From Tetrahymena elliotti 4EA (lineage: Eukaryota > Ciliophora > Oligohymenophorea > Hymenostomatida > Tetrahymenidae): a stretch of DNA of 64,000 nucleotides. This document shows positions 1-13,900 of this stretch, piece after piece. The stretch is from contig JH720298.1 of the NCBI GenBank assembly GCA_000231825.2, positions 2,016,420-2,080,419 on the forward strand. Direction: 5' to 3'. The position numbers and the translations under genes are program-made. Below the pieces are notes generated by a model. It saw nothing but the letters and a program-made list of their open reading frames with translations. It did no database searches and was not told the origin of the DNA. Position 1 is the first letter of the stretch. The number at the start of each line of letters is the position of its first letter.

Positions 1-3000
1 TCATTTAGTAATCTAAAATCATTATTCACTTAATTAGTATATTTCAAGAAATAATTTCAGATAATTTAACTAATTTTTTGGATTTGAGTATTATTAATCT
101 TAATCTTTATTTCTCTGTATCACTAATATAATTGTACCTTTTAAAGAATTATTAAATATTGAAATATTCAAAAAGCTATTTTTACTTAAGACTAAGAGAC
201 AAAGTTTAGACATTTGAACATTGAATTAAGCTAAGTCCTAGTTCTTCTTTGTCCACTTTACCCATTCTATTCTGGCTATTAAAATTTTATAAAAAAAAAT
301 ATTGAATGAATGGGAGAGAGATAAAAGTGAAAATTAAATTGTAAAACAATTAATAAAATTTAATCAATGAGCTAAATCTAACAAATTTGGGAAGCCTAAA
401 TAATTAGCTAGTTAGTTAGATAGTTAGTCAATAGCTCATAAATTAAAATCTTTATTAACTCAAAAATGCTTATTTAATACTGAAAATTATCTTTACTCTA
501 GGATAAGATTCAAATTTTTGAGATTAGAGCATTTTGATAAGCCAGAATCTATCAATCCTTTTACGCCAATTTCACAAATTTCATTATTACTTTTGAAAAA
601 TGTTGTAACAATGAAAAAAAGATAAAATGGAGAAGTAAAACAATTAATAAATGAATCAAAAATATATCAAAAACCTAAATATATTTATTGATAAGTTGGT
701 TGATTGTTATTTAATAAGTTTGAAACACGATTTTTACAAAAGGTTAAGAGTCAAAGTTTAAATATTAGAGCATTGTGCTAAGCCAGATCCCAATCCTTTT
801 ACAGCCATTTATTCTAAGTTATTTAAACTTTGAAAAATTATAAAAATAAATATTGAAAAGAAAGAAATACAAAGCTAAACTGAAAAGTAAATTTGGAAAT
901 AACAAATAAACCCAAATAATTTATGAGCCAAATCAGGCAGACAGTCAGTGGCTCATAAATCAAATTCTTTATATATTCAAAAATCATAATTACGCTATGT
1001 CCAGAGTCAACGTTTAGAGTGTAGAGCATTGAGCTAAGCCAGATCCTAATCCTTAAGCGCCTATTTAACCAATTTTATTTCCACTTTTAAAAAATAATAA
1101 AAAAATATCAGATATTGAATAAAATATGAGGAGAAAGAGATAAGAATGAGAAGTTAATTTAAAATAAATAAAAATGAATGAATGAGCACAAATAATTGTC
1201 AAGTCAATGATCCAAATAAATTAGTCAGTTTTACAGTTACTAATAAATTAAAATAGGGGTGGGTGGGTAGAATAAGTTTATTTGTGAATTGAGTTAAATA
1301 AATTCAAAAAACTGACTAAACTCTCCAAGAAATGAAGTAAAATTTACTAACCCTTTCCACCCCTCAATTGTAGACATTACTTCTTTTTTGTTTTTATAAT
1401 TTTGAAAAACAAAACTATTATTACAAAAGTAAAAGTGTCAAAGTTTAGAGTTTAGAGCATTTTCCTAAGCCAGATCCTAATCCATGTGAGCCCATATCAC
1501 CAATATTATTCCAACTTTTAAAATTGTAAACATAAAAATTGAGTAAAGAAAAGATTTTTATAAATAAAATAAAATGTATAATTAGTATCAAAAATTATTT
1601 TTACCCTAAATCAAGAGTTAGATTTTAGAGATTAGAGCATTAACCTAAGGCAGATCCTAATTCTTATGCTCCGATATAACCAATATTGTTCTAACTTTTA
1701 AAATATTATAAAATATATTCATTGAAACAATGTGAAAATCATTTATAAACTCAAAATTGCTTATTTAATAATGAAAATTATCTTTACTCTAGGATAAGGT
1801 TCAAATTTTTAAGATTAGAGCCTTTTAATAAACCAGAATCTATAAATCCTTTTATGCCAACATCACGAATTTCATTATTACTTTTAAAAAATTAAAAAAT
1901 AAAAAATACTCCAAGAATGAAAAAAGATTAAAAAAAAGATGTAAATTTGAGTTTAAATGATCAAAAATATATCAAAAACCTAAAAATATTTATTCATAAG
2001 TTGGTTGATTGTAAATTCAATTTTTATTTATTAATAATACAAAATTAATAAGATTGAAACACTATATTTACAAAAGGTTAAGAGTCAAAGTTTAGATATT
2101 AGAGTCTTATGCTAAGCCAGTTCCTAATCCTTTTACAGCCATTTAATCCAATTTATTTAAACTTTTAAAAATTATAAAAATAAATATTGAATAGAATTAC
2201 AAAAGCCAAAAATGAAATAAATTTAAAAACAATAAAAAATGCTAAAAATGAAAAAGCCAATATTTTTAAATATTAAGTAAACCCAAATAATTAGTGAGCC
2301 AAGACAGACAGTCAGTTGCTCATAAATACAAATCTATATATATATCTAAAAATGCATAATTATTACCCTATGTCCAGAGTCAAAGTTTTGAGAGTAGAGC
2401 ATTGAGCTAAGCCAGATCCTAATCCTTGAGTGCCTATTTCACCCATTTTATTTACACTTTTAAAAAATAATAAAAAAATATTAGATATTTAATAAAATAT
2501 GAGGAGAAAGTGATAAGAATGAAAGGTTAATTTAAAATAAATAAAATTTTAATGAGTAAGCCCAAATTATTGTCAAGCCAATAATCCAAATAAATTAGTT
2601 ACTCATAAATTAAAACTGGGGTGGGTGGTGGAACAAATTTATTAGTTGATTGAGTTAAATAACTTCAAAAAACTAACTCAACTCTCTAAGAAATGAAGTA
2701 AAATTTATAAATCCATTCTACCCCTCAATTAAATTCATTATTTCTTTATTCAATTTTTGTTTTTATAATTTTGAAAAACAAAACTATTTTTACGGAAGTA
2801 AAAGTGTCAAAGTTTAGAGTTTAGAGCATTTTCCTAAGCCAGATCCTAATCCTTTTGAGCCTATATCACCAATTTTATTCTAACTTTTAAAAATAAACAA
2901 AAAAATTGAATAAATAAATTTTAAAACAATCAGGAAAAGATAAAAATGAGAAAAAATTTGGGAACAAAAATAAAAATTAATGAGTGAATAAAAAACAAAA

Positions 3001-5100
3001 ATCAAGCAATCTCAAATAAGTTAGCCAGTCAATTAGTCAGTCTTTCATAAATAAACTAAAATGCATAATTAATATCAAAAACTATTTTTACCGTAATTGA
3101 AGAGTCAGATTTTAGAGATTAGAGCATTAACCTAAGGCAGATCCTAATTCTTATGCTCCGATATCCTCAATACTGTTCTAACTTTTAAAATATTATAAAA
3201 TATATTATTATTGAAAGAATGCAAAAATTATAAAAATTAGGTTAGATTTGACTAAGAAAAATGAATAAATGAGACAAAACAAATATCAAGTTAATAAACT
3301 CAAATAGAATAGTCAATCAGACAGTATCTCTTAAATTACAGTCTTAATCTATTCATAAACATGTAATTTATATTGAAAAACTATTTTTACTCAAGATTAA
3401 GGATCAAGGTTTTGAGATTCAAGCATTTGGCTAATCCAGATCCTAACTTTTATGCACCTACTTAATCAACCATACTTGTTCTTTTTAAAATAAAATAAAA
3501 ATTAAAGTATTTGAATGAGAAAGAGAAGAAGAAAATTTCAAAAAAAAATTAATCATTGAGCCAAAAAAATATCAAATAAATTAGTTAGTTAATCAGCCAA
3601 TCTCATAAATTAAATTCTTTGTTTATTAATTCTAAAATACATAATTAAAATCTTAAAACTATTTTTACTAGAGATCAAGAGTCAGATTTTAGAGATTAGA
3701 GCATTTTGCTAAGCCAGACCCTAATCCTTAATTGCTGCTTTTCCCAATATTATTTCCCCTTATAAAAAAGTTATAAAAATATTAAATATTGCATAAAGAA
3801 AATAAAGCAATGAGGAAAAAATAAGAAATTCCAATTAAATTTTAATAAAACAAATAAAACTTAATCCATTAACTAAACAAATATAAAGGAAACCCAATAA
3901 TTTAGATAGTTAGTTTTTAGCTCATAAATTAAATTTATTTATTCGAAAATGTAAAATAAGATTGAAAAACCATTTTTACTAGAGCCCAAGAGTCAAAGTT
4001 GAGAGATTAGAGCATTTTGCTAAGCCAGCTACTAATCCATAAGCCCCAGAATCAGTTATTTTATTAGATCTTTTAAAAAAAAATAAAAATATAAAATATT
4101 GTAATAAGATTAAATGTATACTAAATTTTGAAAAAACACAAATAAAAATTAACTAGCAGCAAAATAAATTTCAAATAAACTCAAATAAATTAGTCTAAAA
4201 TGTATAATAAAACTGAAAAACTATTTTAACTCAAGCCCAAGAGTCAAAGTTGAGAGATTAGAGCAATGAGCTAAGCCAGATCCTAATCGTTATGAACCCA
4301 TATTACCAATAGTATTGTATCTTTTAAAAATATTAAATATTAATAAAGAAATAGCAAAAATATGAGAAAAAGATAAAATTAAAATGAAATTTTAAATGAA
4401 AATTAATGAATAAGCAAGCCTAACAAATTTCTTAAAATATAAATATTAGTTTAGTTATTCAGTTGCTCAATTAGCTCATAGATAAAAGTCTTTATTTATT
4501 CAAAAAGCTTTTTTAATATTGAGTAGCTATTTTTACCTCATGTAAAGAGCTATATCTTAAAGATTAGAGCATTTTGCTAAATCAGATCCTAATCCTTATC
4601 CACCAATTTTAAGAATTTTATTATTTCTTTTAAAAATGTAAAATATTAAAGAAAGAAATTTATATGTTAGAAAAAAAGATAATTCTGAACAAAAACAAAT
4701 AAAAATTAAGGAATCAGCTAAATAAAAATATATTAAGTAAACCAAAATAAAATTCAACCAAAATCAACCAAATTCTCATAAATTAAAGCTCTAATTTATT
4801 CAATATTGTCTAATTAATATTGAGTGCTATTTTTACATAAGATCAAGACTCAACGTTTAGAGATTAGAGCATTGTGCTAAACCAGATCCTAGCTCTTATG
4901 TGCCTTTATCACCAAGTTCTTTGTTACTTTTCAAAAATTATAAAGATTCAATAAAGAAACATTGGATGAGTATATAAAAATGCGAAATAAATTCGAAAAA
5001 AAAACAAAAATGAATGAATGAACCAAATAGTATCAAGTAATTCCAAAGAAATTATTCAATTATATATCCATTCACTCTTAAATTAAATCTTTTGCTTTCA
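1..5100 (+). repeat. array of diverged ~250-430 bp intergenic repeats
   Basis: About 17 copies of one element lie head to tail. Each has a conserved core of about 75 bp: CTATTTTTAC, a short variable stretch, AGAGTCAAAGTTTAGAGA, TTAGAGCATTTTGCTAAGCC, AGATCCTAATCC and a weaker TATGCACC. This is followed by an A/T-rich spacer containing an ACTTTTAAAAAATTATAAAA block and tetranucleotide runs of the GTTAGTCAGTC type. Cores are visible near 210, 520, 750, 1010, 1440, 1620, 1800, 2080, 2370, 2810, 3110, 3400, 3680, 3985, 4240, 4550 and 4850. All are in the same orientation. No open frame spans the copies, so they are not coding. The same family recurs near 7.1, 36.4-42.5 and 63.7-64.0 kb. Confidence 0.85.
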
Positions 5101-6150
5101 TTAATTTAAGAGCCAAAATTTAGAGATTGATTGGATGAATTTAAACAAAAATGAACATAATTACCTCAACTCCACATCTAGGTTTAAATATGAAGATAAA
5201 TTAGAGCTTAGAAACTTTTAATAAATAAAATTTATAATATATTTCCTTGACTTAATAAATTAGAGTACATCAGCCAGATTTGAAAATGATTTTTTGTTTT
5301 ATGTTGACATTAATTTATTTTTAACTTTCTTACAAAAGAAATTGAATATGATTTATTAATTAATAATTGATTATGAAAAATTTGATTAACTCTTACTCAT
5401 AAATTAATTAAAAAATATTAGTATAGTTAATTAATTTAATACACAAATATAAAATTCAAGTGGAAGAATTGATAAATTGTTATTCATCTATCAATATTAA
5501 TTTTAACATAGGGAAAAAAAGAAAAAAAGAATCAAAACATTAAGAATAGAATAGTTATTCTCTCAAAATAGTGGGAAATAATGATCTCAGAAAAAAATTT
5601 ATAACTATTTCAAACTACTTACTTACACCCCCTAACAAAAGCTTCTTAAACCATACAAATCAATTAACATTCAACACAACAAACAAGAAAAATAAATTAA
5701 GAATAAAAATAAATAACAATAATTCAAGCTCAGTCTACTATTAATCTAATTTGTAACTATTAGATCTCAATCACAAAAAAATTCCAATCAGTAATCTAAA
5801 TTAATAAAATTATATTAAAATCAATATTTTAATGAAATAATCTACTTTATTATTTTTAATTTTAACCTTTTTTAAAAATTTTTCTGATCAAAAAAATTGT
5901 AGACACATCTTATTATCATGGCGTGGGGTAGAAATTTCTATATCCTCCTTTTGATATAATTTTCATTAAGATTAGAATGAATGGTTAATTTATTATTTTT
6001 TCTGAACAAAGCTTATGAAATACAGAATAATCTCAAGTATTGGCTCTAATTACTGTATTTAAGTCACTACTGACTTAACAAAAAAAAAGCTAAAATAAAA
6101 AAATTTACATGTAAAAAATTAATAATTTTTAAAGTTGACACCTAAACTAA
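5100..6150. other. A/T-rich intergenic stretch
   Basis: No frame without TGA shows coding composition. A short GC-richer patch lies near 5915-5960 (GGCGTGGGGTAG) in otherwise A/T-rich sequence. I see no RNA gene or promoter I can defend. Confidence 0.5.
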
Positions 6151-6156
6151 TTTCCT

Positions 6157-6469
6157 TCAATATACCCTCTGACCACCTTTTGACCTATTGTTATAATGCT
6201 TAGACCCCCCTCATAACACTACTGAAGTATACTTTAACCTATGATTAACCTAAGTATCCATCTCTAAGTTGCTCAGGTTGTTTTCAATTTCTTCAGAACT
6301 TTTTTTGAAAATGAGCCAAAAATTTTCCCTGAACATGTTAGTTATCTTCTAGAGTAAATTTTCAATTTTAAGCCACTAGGGACTAAGCCATCCTAGCTAA
6401 ATCAAAAACTTGCAGGCTACTTAGCAATGAAGATAGATTCAAATTTGGTAACCTCTATTGTTGTTCCAT
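6157..6469 (-). pseudogene. possible small F-box-like gene, frame interrupted
   Basis: On the minus strand an ATG at 6469 opens a frame reading MEQQQRLPNLNLSSLLSSL, then QVFDLARMAQSL. This resembles the first helices of an F-box (LPxEL...ILSFL...DL.R.A). After an in-frame TGA a second frame continues NMFRENFWLIFKKSSEE, which resembles the C-terminal FW/LW part of an F-box. A further TGA precedes KHYNNRSKGGQRVY and a stop at 6157. The intron that would join the first two pieces cleanly is only about 28 nt, too short for Tetrahymena. The locus is therefore either decayed or wrongly spliced here. The base composition is clearly richer than the flanks. The F-box assignment is inference from a short match. 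Confidence 0.35.
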
Positions 6470-7924
6470 TCTAAAGAATAACCAGAAGCAATTTATGTAA
6501 TAAAAGCACCAAAATTTCACAATTCACTAACTATTTGTGAAATAATTATCAATACAAGAAAAAAAGAGGCACTAAATAAAATTTTTCTCTCTCAGTACCT
6601 TTTTGAAGATTAGATAATTTAAAATTAACATTTAAATTAAAAAAAAAGGTAGATAAAAAAGTTTTAATATTATTCAAAATTAATTATTTATTTTTAACTG
6701 CATTGCAAAGTTGAAATTAATAATAATTTTATTAAAAAAATAATTTAAGTAAATTATTTAATGTAAAAAAATTAGATAATTTAAAAATAATTAATGCCTC
6801 TAATTTCATAAAAAGTAATTATTATTTCATTCATTTTTTTTTGCTTTAATTCGTCTTGATATTAATCCTGATTAGACCATTTTATAGATATAGTTAATAA
6901 AAAATCCATTTTAAAAAATTATCAAAGTAAATATTCATTCAATAAAGAATAAGAAAAACATTAAAATTGTTTTCTGAAAAAACCAATAAAAATTACGAAT
7001 GAGAGAGTCAACCAAACAAATACCAAATAAACTAACTCAAATAACTCAGTCACTAGCTCATTAATTAAAATTTTAATTTATTCATTCAATAATACTTATT
7101 AAAGCCCTATTTTTATTTTTTCTAAAGAGCTAAAGTTTAATTAGGTATTAGAGTATCTTGCCATACCAATCCTAATCGTTATATCCCATATCAGAAATAT
7201 TTTTCAACTTTTTAAACAATTAAAAAAATAAATATTGAATAGAGAAATATTCAAAATAATGAGAAAGAATTAAAAATTTGAATGAAATAAATATGTTAGT
7301 TGTACATAATAATGCATTTGTTTCTTAAAAAATGAGTCGTTAATATTGAAACACTATTTTTCTAGAAATTAAAATAAAAAGTTGAAAGATTTGATTATTT
7401 AATGAAATATGTATAATTATACCTTAAGATTTAAGTAATGCTAAGTATAGAGTATGTAACTTTAAAGAATAAATGCTAAATTCTAAAGAAATTGAAATTT
7501 ATCACTGAAATCTGTAAAATATTTTATATTATTTCTTTTTTTAAAAATTGTTTTGATATTAAATTATCAACCTATTAATTTAATTAATAATTATTATGAA
7601 AAATTTGATTAACTTTTTTAACAAAATATAAAACAATTAGATTTTTACTCATAAAATTTTGTTAATATAATTAATTTACGATAAGTAACCAAGCGCCAAA
7701 TATTTTTAATTAAAAAATTTCAGTATAATTTGGCTGAGCACAGAAAGTGACAAGAAAGGTTGTTTTGATTAAATTAATTGACTATAATTTAATTGATTAC
7801 AAATTTGAAATTAAATTTTGGCGTATTTTGAGTTTAAATAAGATTTCATCAAAAGCATAGATAGAATCATCATATATTGATTAATTTATAAGATACAAAA
7901 ATTAGGATATTATTAGCTAGAATA
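6470..7924. other. intergenic; one degenerate repeat unit and upstream region of the RecQ-like gene
   Basis: A decayed copy of the main intergenic repeat can be seen at about 7090-7230: CTATTTTTA, AGAGCTAAAGTTTAA, then TATTAGAGTATCTTGCC and CCAATCCTAATCG. The rest is A/T-rich without coding frames. The last 200 bases precede the ATG at 7925 and would hold the promoter, but no motif is recognisable. Confidence 0.5.
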
Positions 7925-10900
7925 ATGAATACACTCAACCAAACCAATAATTTTAATAATAAAGGTAATGTTGTTAATCTAGCTGCTGGTGCTGCTACTA
8001 AACCAGCAACTACTCCATCAGCTACTACTTCTTAAGCTCTTAGTTTTAGAGTATTTTCGTTTTATATTTTTTACTTTAAAATTGGAATAAATTATTCAAT
8101 AAAAAAAGGAAAGATTAGAATAGTAATTGAAAAAAGCCAAGGAATTATAACAGCGAGCACAATAAGCTACTTAAGATAATTTATAATAACAGCAATACAA
8201 GTCAGTATAACCAGTAGCTCAGGAAGTATAAACATAGTCAAAAATAGTAGAAAAAGAAAATGTGGTTTCTCAAGCAAATTAATTATCTTAGGTTAGTTAA
8301 TAGGAATAAGTTTAATAGAAAGATTTTCCAAAGTCTAATATTCAACTTAAAGAAGAAGTTAGATCATACAATTTTCTTACAACATAATAAATATTAGCCA
8401 AGTATACACCTTAAAAGAATCTATAAGAAGAAAAGTAATAATAAGTAGTAGGAATTAATTCATAAATTGCTCAAAATGCTGCTGAATAGGGGCTGAGTCA
8501 AGAAAAATAATCATCATCAGTAAATTCAGCTCAACCTTAAAATGTAAAATAGTTACTAGAATCATTAAAATTAAAATCATAATAGATCAGACTTCAAAAT
8601 ATCTAAAAGCAAGAAGAATTGAAATCATAAATTATTTAAGATGTATAGTAACAGTAATTATCTATGGAGCCTGTTTAATAGAAGTTAGAGCAATAAGTTG
8701 AACAAAAGTAGCAATTATTAATAAATAATAAAATCCAATAAAAAGAATAATTTAAACAATATAATTCATTATCCTCTTAAATTAAAAGTCCATTTTAGTA
8801 ATAACTAAACGATAATAATATTTAATAAGAGATTGCTCAAAAAAAGTAGGAAGAACCCATTCAATAAGAAGAAGTAAATAAGCTAGAAGATAAATTTTAG
8901 AAATCAAAGTAAATATTAAATGAAAATTTATTCTAAAAACAAGAAGAAAAAAAATAGCCAATAGCTGAGGAAGTATAACCATAGTAATAATAAATTGTAG
9001 ATGAAGAATAGAATTTGATTATTCAAGCAAATTAAGAATCTTTGATTATTTAATAAGAATAAGCTCAATAGAAAGATTTATAAAAGTCTAATATTCAAGT
9101 TGAAAAAGTAGAAATTAGATCATAAAATTCTGAATAAGCAAATAAGGTAGAAGAGATATCTTAATAATAAAATTAAATAATAAATGAAAACGAATTGCAG
9201 AAATAAGAAGAAAAAAAAGAGCCAATAGTTGAGGAAGCATAAGTATAGTAATAATAAATAGTTGAAGAAGAACAAAGTTTGACTGTTGAAGAAAAATAAG
9301 ACTCTTAGACTATTGAATAGGAATAAATTCAATAGAAAGACTCATAAAAATCTAATATTCAAGTTGAACAAGAAGTTAGATCATTAAATTCTGATAATAT
9401 GAATAAGGTATCAGAAACATTTTAAGAATAAAAGTAAATACTAAATAAAAACGAATTGTAAAAAGAAGAAAAAGAATTATAGCCAATTGTTGAGGAAGCA
9501 TAAGTATAACAATAGTAAATAGTTGAAGAAGAAAACTTGGTTGTTTAAGAAAATTAATAATGTTAGACTATTTAGTAGGAATAAGTAGAACAAAAAGATT
9601 CACAAAAGCCTAATATTCTAGTTGAAGAAGAAGTTAGATTGTTAAATTCTGAAGAAATTAATAAGGTAGAAGAAGTATCTTTATAACAAAATTAAATAAT
9701 TAATGAAGGCGAATTGTAGAAGCAAGAAGGAAAAGAAATAAGGCCAATAGCTGAGGAAACATAAGTATAGTCATAATAAATAGTAGAAGAAGAATATAAT
9801 TTGATTACTCAAATAAATTAAGAATCTTAGATTATTTAATAAGAATAAGTTCAATAGAATGATGAACAAAAATCTAATATTCAAGTAGAAGAAGAAATCA
9901 TATTATAAAATTCTGAAGAAGTCAATAAGGTATCAGTAACATCTTAATAATAGTAAATGCTGAATGAAAATGAATTGGAAAAAGAAGAAGAAAAAGAAAT
10001 ATAACAAATAGTTGAGGAAACATAAGCATAGTCATAATAAATAGTAGAAGAAGAACAAAATTTGATTACTCAAATAAATTAAGAATCTGAGGTTATTTAG
10101 TAGGAATAAGTTTAATAGAAAGACTTATAAAAATCTAATATTGAAGTTGAGGAAGAAGTCATTTAATAAAATTTTGAAGAAGTAAATAAGGTATAAGTAA
10201 TATCTTAATAATAAAACTAAATATTAAACGAAAATGAATTGCAAAAAGGACAAGAAGAATTATAACATATAGTTGAGGAAACATAAGTATAGTAATATAT
10301 AGTAGAAGATGAAAAATTGATTGTTGAAGAAAATTAAGAATCTTAGATTATTTAATAGGAATAAGTCTCATAAAAATCTAATATGCAAGCTGAAGAAGAA
10401 GTTAGATAATCAAATTCCGAAGAAATAAAGATTTAAGAAGCATTTTAAGAATAAAAGTAAATAATAAATGATTATTAATTATAAAAAGAAGAAAAAGAAA
10501 TATTACCAATAGTTTAAGAAGTATAAGTAAAGTAATAATAAATAGTACATGAAGAAAAAAATTTAATTATTCAAGCAAATTAAGAATCATAGGTTATTTC
10601 GTAGAAATAATAATAATAAAAAGATTTATAAAACTCTAATATACTAATTCAAGAGGAAGTTAGAAAATAAATAAATAAGGTTGAAGAAACATCTTAATAA
10701 CATGTAGAAGAATAAAAGTAATAAATAGCTGTTGAAGTTAATTAATAGAATACTGAAAATACTGAATAGGTATTTGTTAAACAAAATGAATTATTATCAA
10801 TAAATTAAACCTAGCCTTAATTAGCTAAAGAGAATGTCTAATAATTACCTGAGATATTAGAGTAATAAGCATCATAAATATAAAAACTGAAAAATAGCTA

Positions 10901-13900
10901 AAATTAAGATGAATTGAAATCTTAATTAATTTAATAGGTATAGTAACAGCCATCATCAATAGAGGAAACTTAAAAAAAGTTAGAGCAATAAGTTGAAGAA
11001 AAGCAGCAATTATTGGCAGATAATAATGTTCAAAAAATAGAATAAGTGAGTGAAGATAATCAATTACCATCTTAAAACTTAAATCCACTTTAGTAATAGC
11101 TCAATGAAGATCATGCTGATTAGGAAATTGATGAAAAAACTAAACAAGAGCCAGTTCAAAAAGAAGAAGTAAAAAAAGTAGAAGAGATATCTTAATAATA
11201 TAAAAATGAAAATTAATTATAAAAAGAAGAAGAAGAAGTAAAACCAATAGTTGAGGAAACTTAATCATAGTAATAAAGAATAGTAGAAGATGAAGATAAT
11301 TCGATTATTCAAGCAAATTAAGAATCTTAGATTATTTAATAAGAATAAGTTCAATGCAAAGATTCATAAAAATCTAATATTCAAGTTGAAGAAGAAGTTA
11401 GATCATTAAATTCTGAAGAAGTAAATAAGGTAGAAGAAACATCTTCATAATAAAATTAAATAATTTATGAAACCGAATTGTAAAAAAAAGAAGAAGAAAT
11501 ATAATCGATAATTGAGGAAACATAGTAATAATAAATAGTAGAAGAGGAAAAATTGATTGTTGAAACGAACTAAGAATCTTATGTTATTTAATAGGAATAA
11601 ATTCAATAGAAAGAATCATAAAAGTCTAATATTTAAGTTGAAGAAGAAATCAAATAATAAAATTTTGAAGAAGAAACATCATAATAATAAAACTAAATAC
11701 TCAATCAAAATGATTTATAAAAAGAAGAAAAAGAAAGATAACCAATGGTTGAGGAAACATAAGAATAGTAATAAATAATAGTTGAAGAAGAGAACTTGAT
11801 TGTGGAAGAAAATTAAGAATCTTAGACTATTTAATAGGAATAAATCCAATAGAAAGATTCATAAAATTCTAATATTCAAGTTGAAGATGAAATCATTTAA
11901 TAAAATTTTGAAGAAATAAATAAGGTCGAAGAAGCATCTTTATTATAAAATGAAATAATTAATGAAAGTGAATTGTAAAAAGAAGAAAAAGAAATATAAT
12001 CAATAATTGAGGAAACATAGTAATAGTAAATAGTAAAAGAGGAAAAATTGATTGTTGAAACTATTTAAGAATCTTAGGTTGATTAATAGGAATAAGAATA
12101 ATAGAAAGATTCTTAAAAATCTGATATTCCAATTTAAGAGGAATTTAGATAATAAAATTCTAAAACAGCATAATAAATATTAGTTTAATAAATATCTTAA
12201 TAGCATGTAGAAGATTAAAAGGAACAATTAGCCGTTGAAATTAATCAATAGAATACTTAAAATACTGAATAAGTAGTATTGATTTTAGAAAATCAATTAG
12301 AATCAATAAATTAAACTTAAACTTAATTAGCTGAAGAGAAGATCTAATAATTGCCAGAGATATTAGAATAAGAAACATAATCGATATCAAAACTTGAAAA
12401 TAATTAAAAATAAGATGAATTTAAATCTTAAATAAATTTAGAAACATCATAATAACCTTAATCAATAGAGGAAAGCTAATAAAAGTTAGAGCAATAAGTT
12501 GAAGAAAAGAAGCAATTATAAGAAGATAATTAAGTTCAATAAAAAGAATAAGTGAGTGAAGATAATTAATAGCCATCTTAAAACATGAGTCAATTTTAGG
12601 AATAGCTCAATTAAAATCATGTTAATTAGGAAATTGATGAAAAAACTTAGTAAGAAGAACCCGCTCAATAAGAAGAAGCAAATAAGGTAGAAGAGATATC
12701 TTAATAATAAAACTAAATAGAAAATGAAAATGAATTGTAAAAAGAAGAAGAAGAAGTTGAAAATATAGAAAACAATTAGAATATTGAAACAACTACACTT
12801 TAAGAAATTCTGCAAGAAAGTGAGGTTTCTGAAAAGAAAAATATTGTTGAGAGCTCTGCTAATAAAGAAGAAATTTAAGAGGTTTAAAGAGAATCTGAAT
12901 TGAAAACCATTGAAGAAGAAAAAAATCATGAAGCATAATAAGTTTAAATTTAAAGTTAATTAGAAATTCACCAGACTTAATCAATAGCTAAGTTTGATAA
13001 TATTGATTAGATTCCTGCCACTTTAGATGAATAAAAAGATATTCCATAGTTGTCATACATCAATGAAGTTTAATTAGTTTAAACTGTTAGCAAAAATAAT
13101 GAAACAAATGAAGAATTATCTCAAGTTTAGGACTAAGAAAATGAAGGTGAAATAAATAATTAAGAAAACAAAGAAATGCATATTGAACATGAACAAGCCT
13201 AATATGACAAATCATAAGAAGAATTAATGGAAATAGAGACTTAAGTAGATTAACATTCTGAACACAATAATTAAGATTAATTTGATTGTGATTTTGAACA
13301 CAATTAAAAAGGAGAAAGTTAATATGATCAAAATTAGGAATTTGAATAAGAAAACAATGAAATAAAAAATGAAGAAAATGATTAGAAAGCATCACATTCT
13401 TCACAAATAGAAGTTAATTTAAGTTAACAAGAAACTACTGAAAAAGACATAAATATTATCAATGATTAGAATGTATCAGACAAAGACTTGAAAGAAGAAT
13501 TTGTTGATAATTCTCATGGATTTTTAAATAAAACATAATCAAATTCTTATTTAGATGATTAAAATAAAATCCAAGATAAGCAAACAAACAATAATGTTGT
13601 AAATTTAGAAGAAGCTTCTAGTAAAATTGGTAGTGTTGTGTATGATATGGAGAAATTTTTACAACAAAAAGGGCTTTCAGATGTGAAAAATTAACAAACT
13701 ATTCCTAACTCTGAAGTGAAAACATAGAATTAAGAAAGTGTATTAAATTAGATTAGCAAAATAAGCTCAGAAAAAATAAGAAATAATTTAAGTTCCTTGT
13801 CAAAAGAAGGAGAAGAAGACATATCATTATTAAAAGAATCTGGAATAAAAAGTGCTAGCTATGATAAATAATAAATATCGGAAATAGTGGACATTAATAA

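Noticed and set aside
838..1029. Minus-strand open frame of 63 codons in the first repeat array
   Set aside because: It lies across a repeat unit and is not open in sister copies. Composition is that of translated A/T-rich repeat.
8782..12929. Several minus-strand frames rich in Phe, Leu and Ile within 8.8-12.9 kb
   Set aside because: They are the antisense shadow of the Glu/Gln/Lys-rich repeats of the RecQ-like gene, which explains both their composition and their regular spacing.
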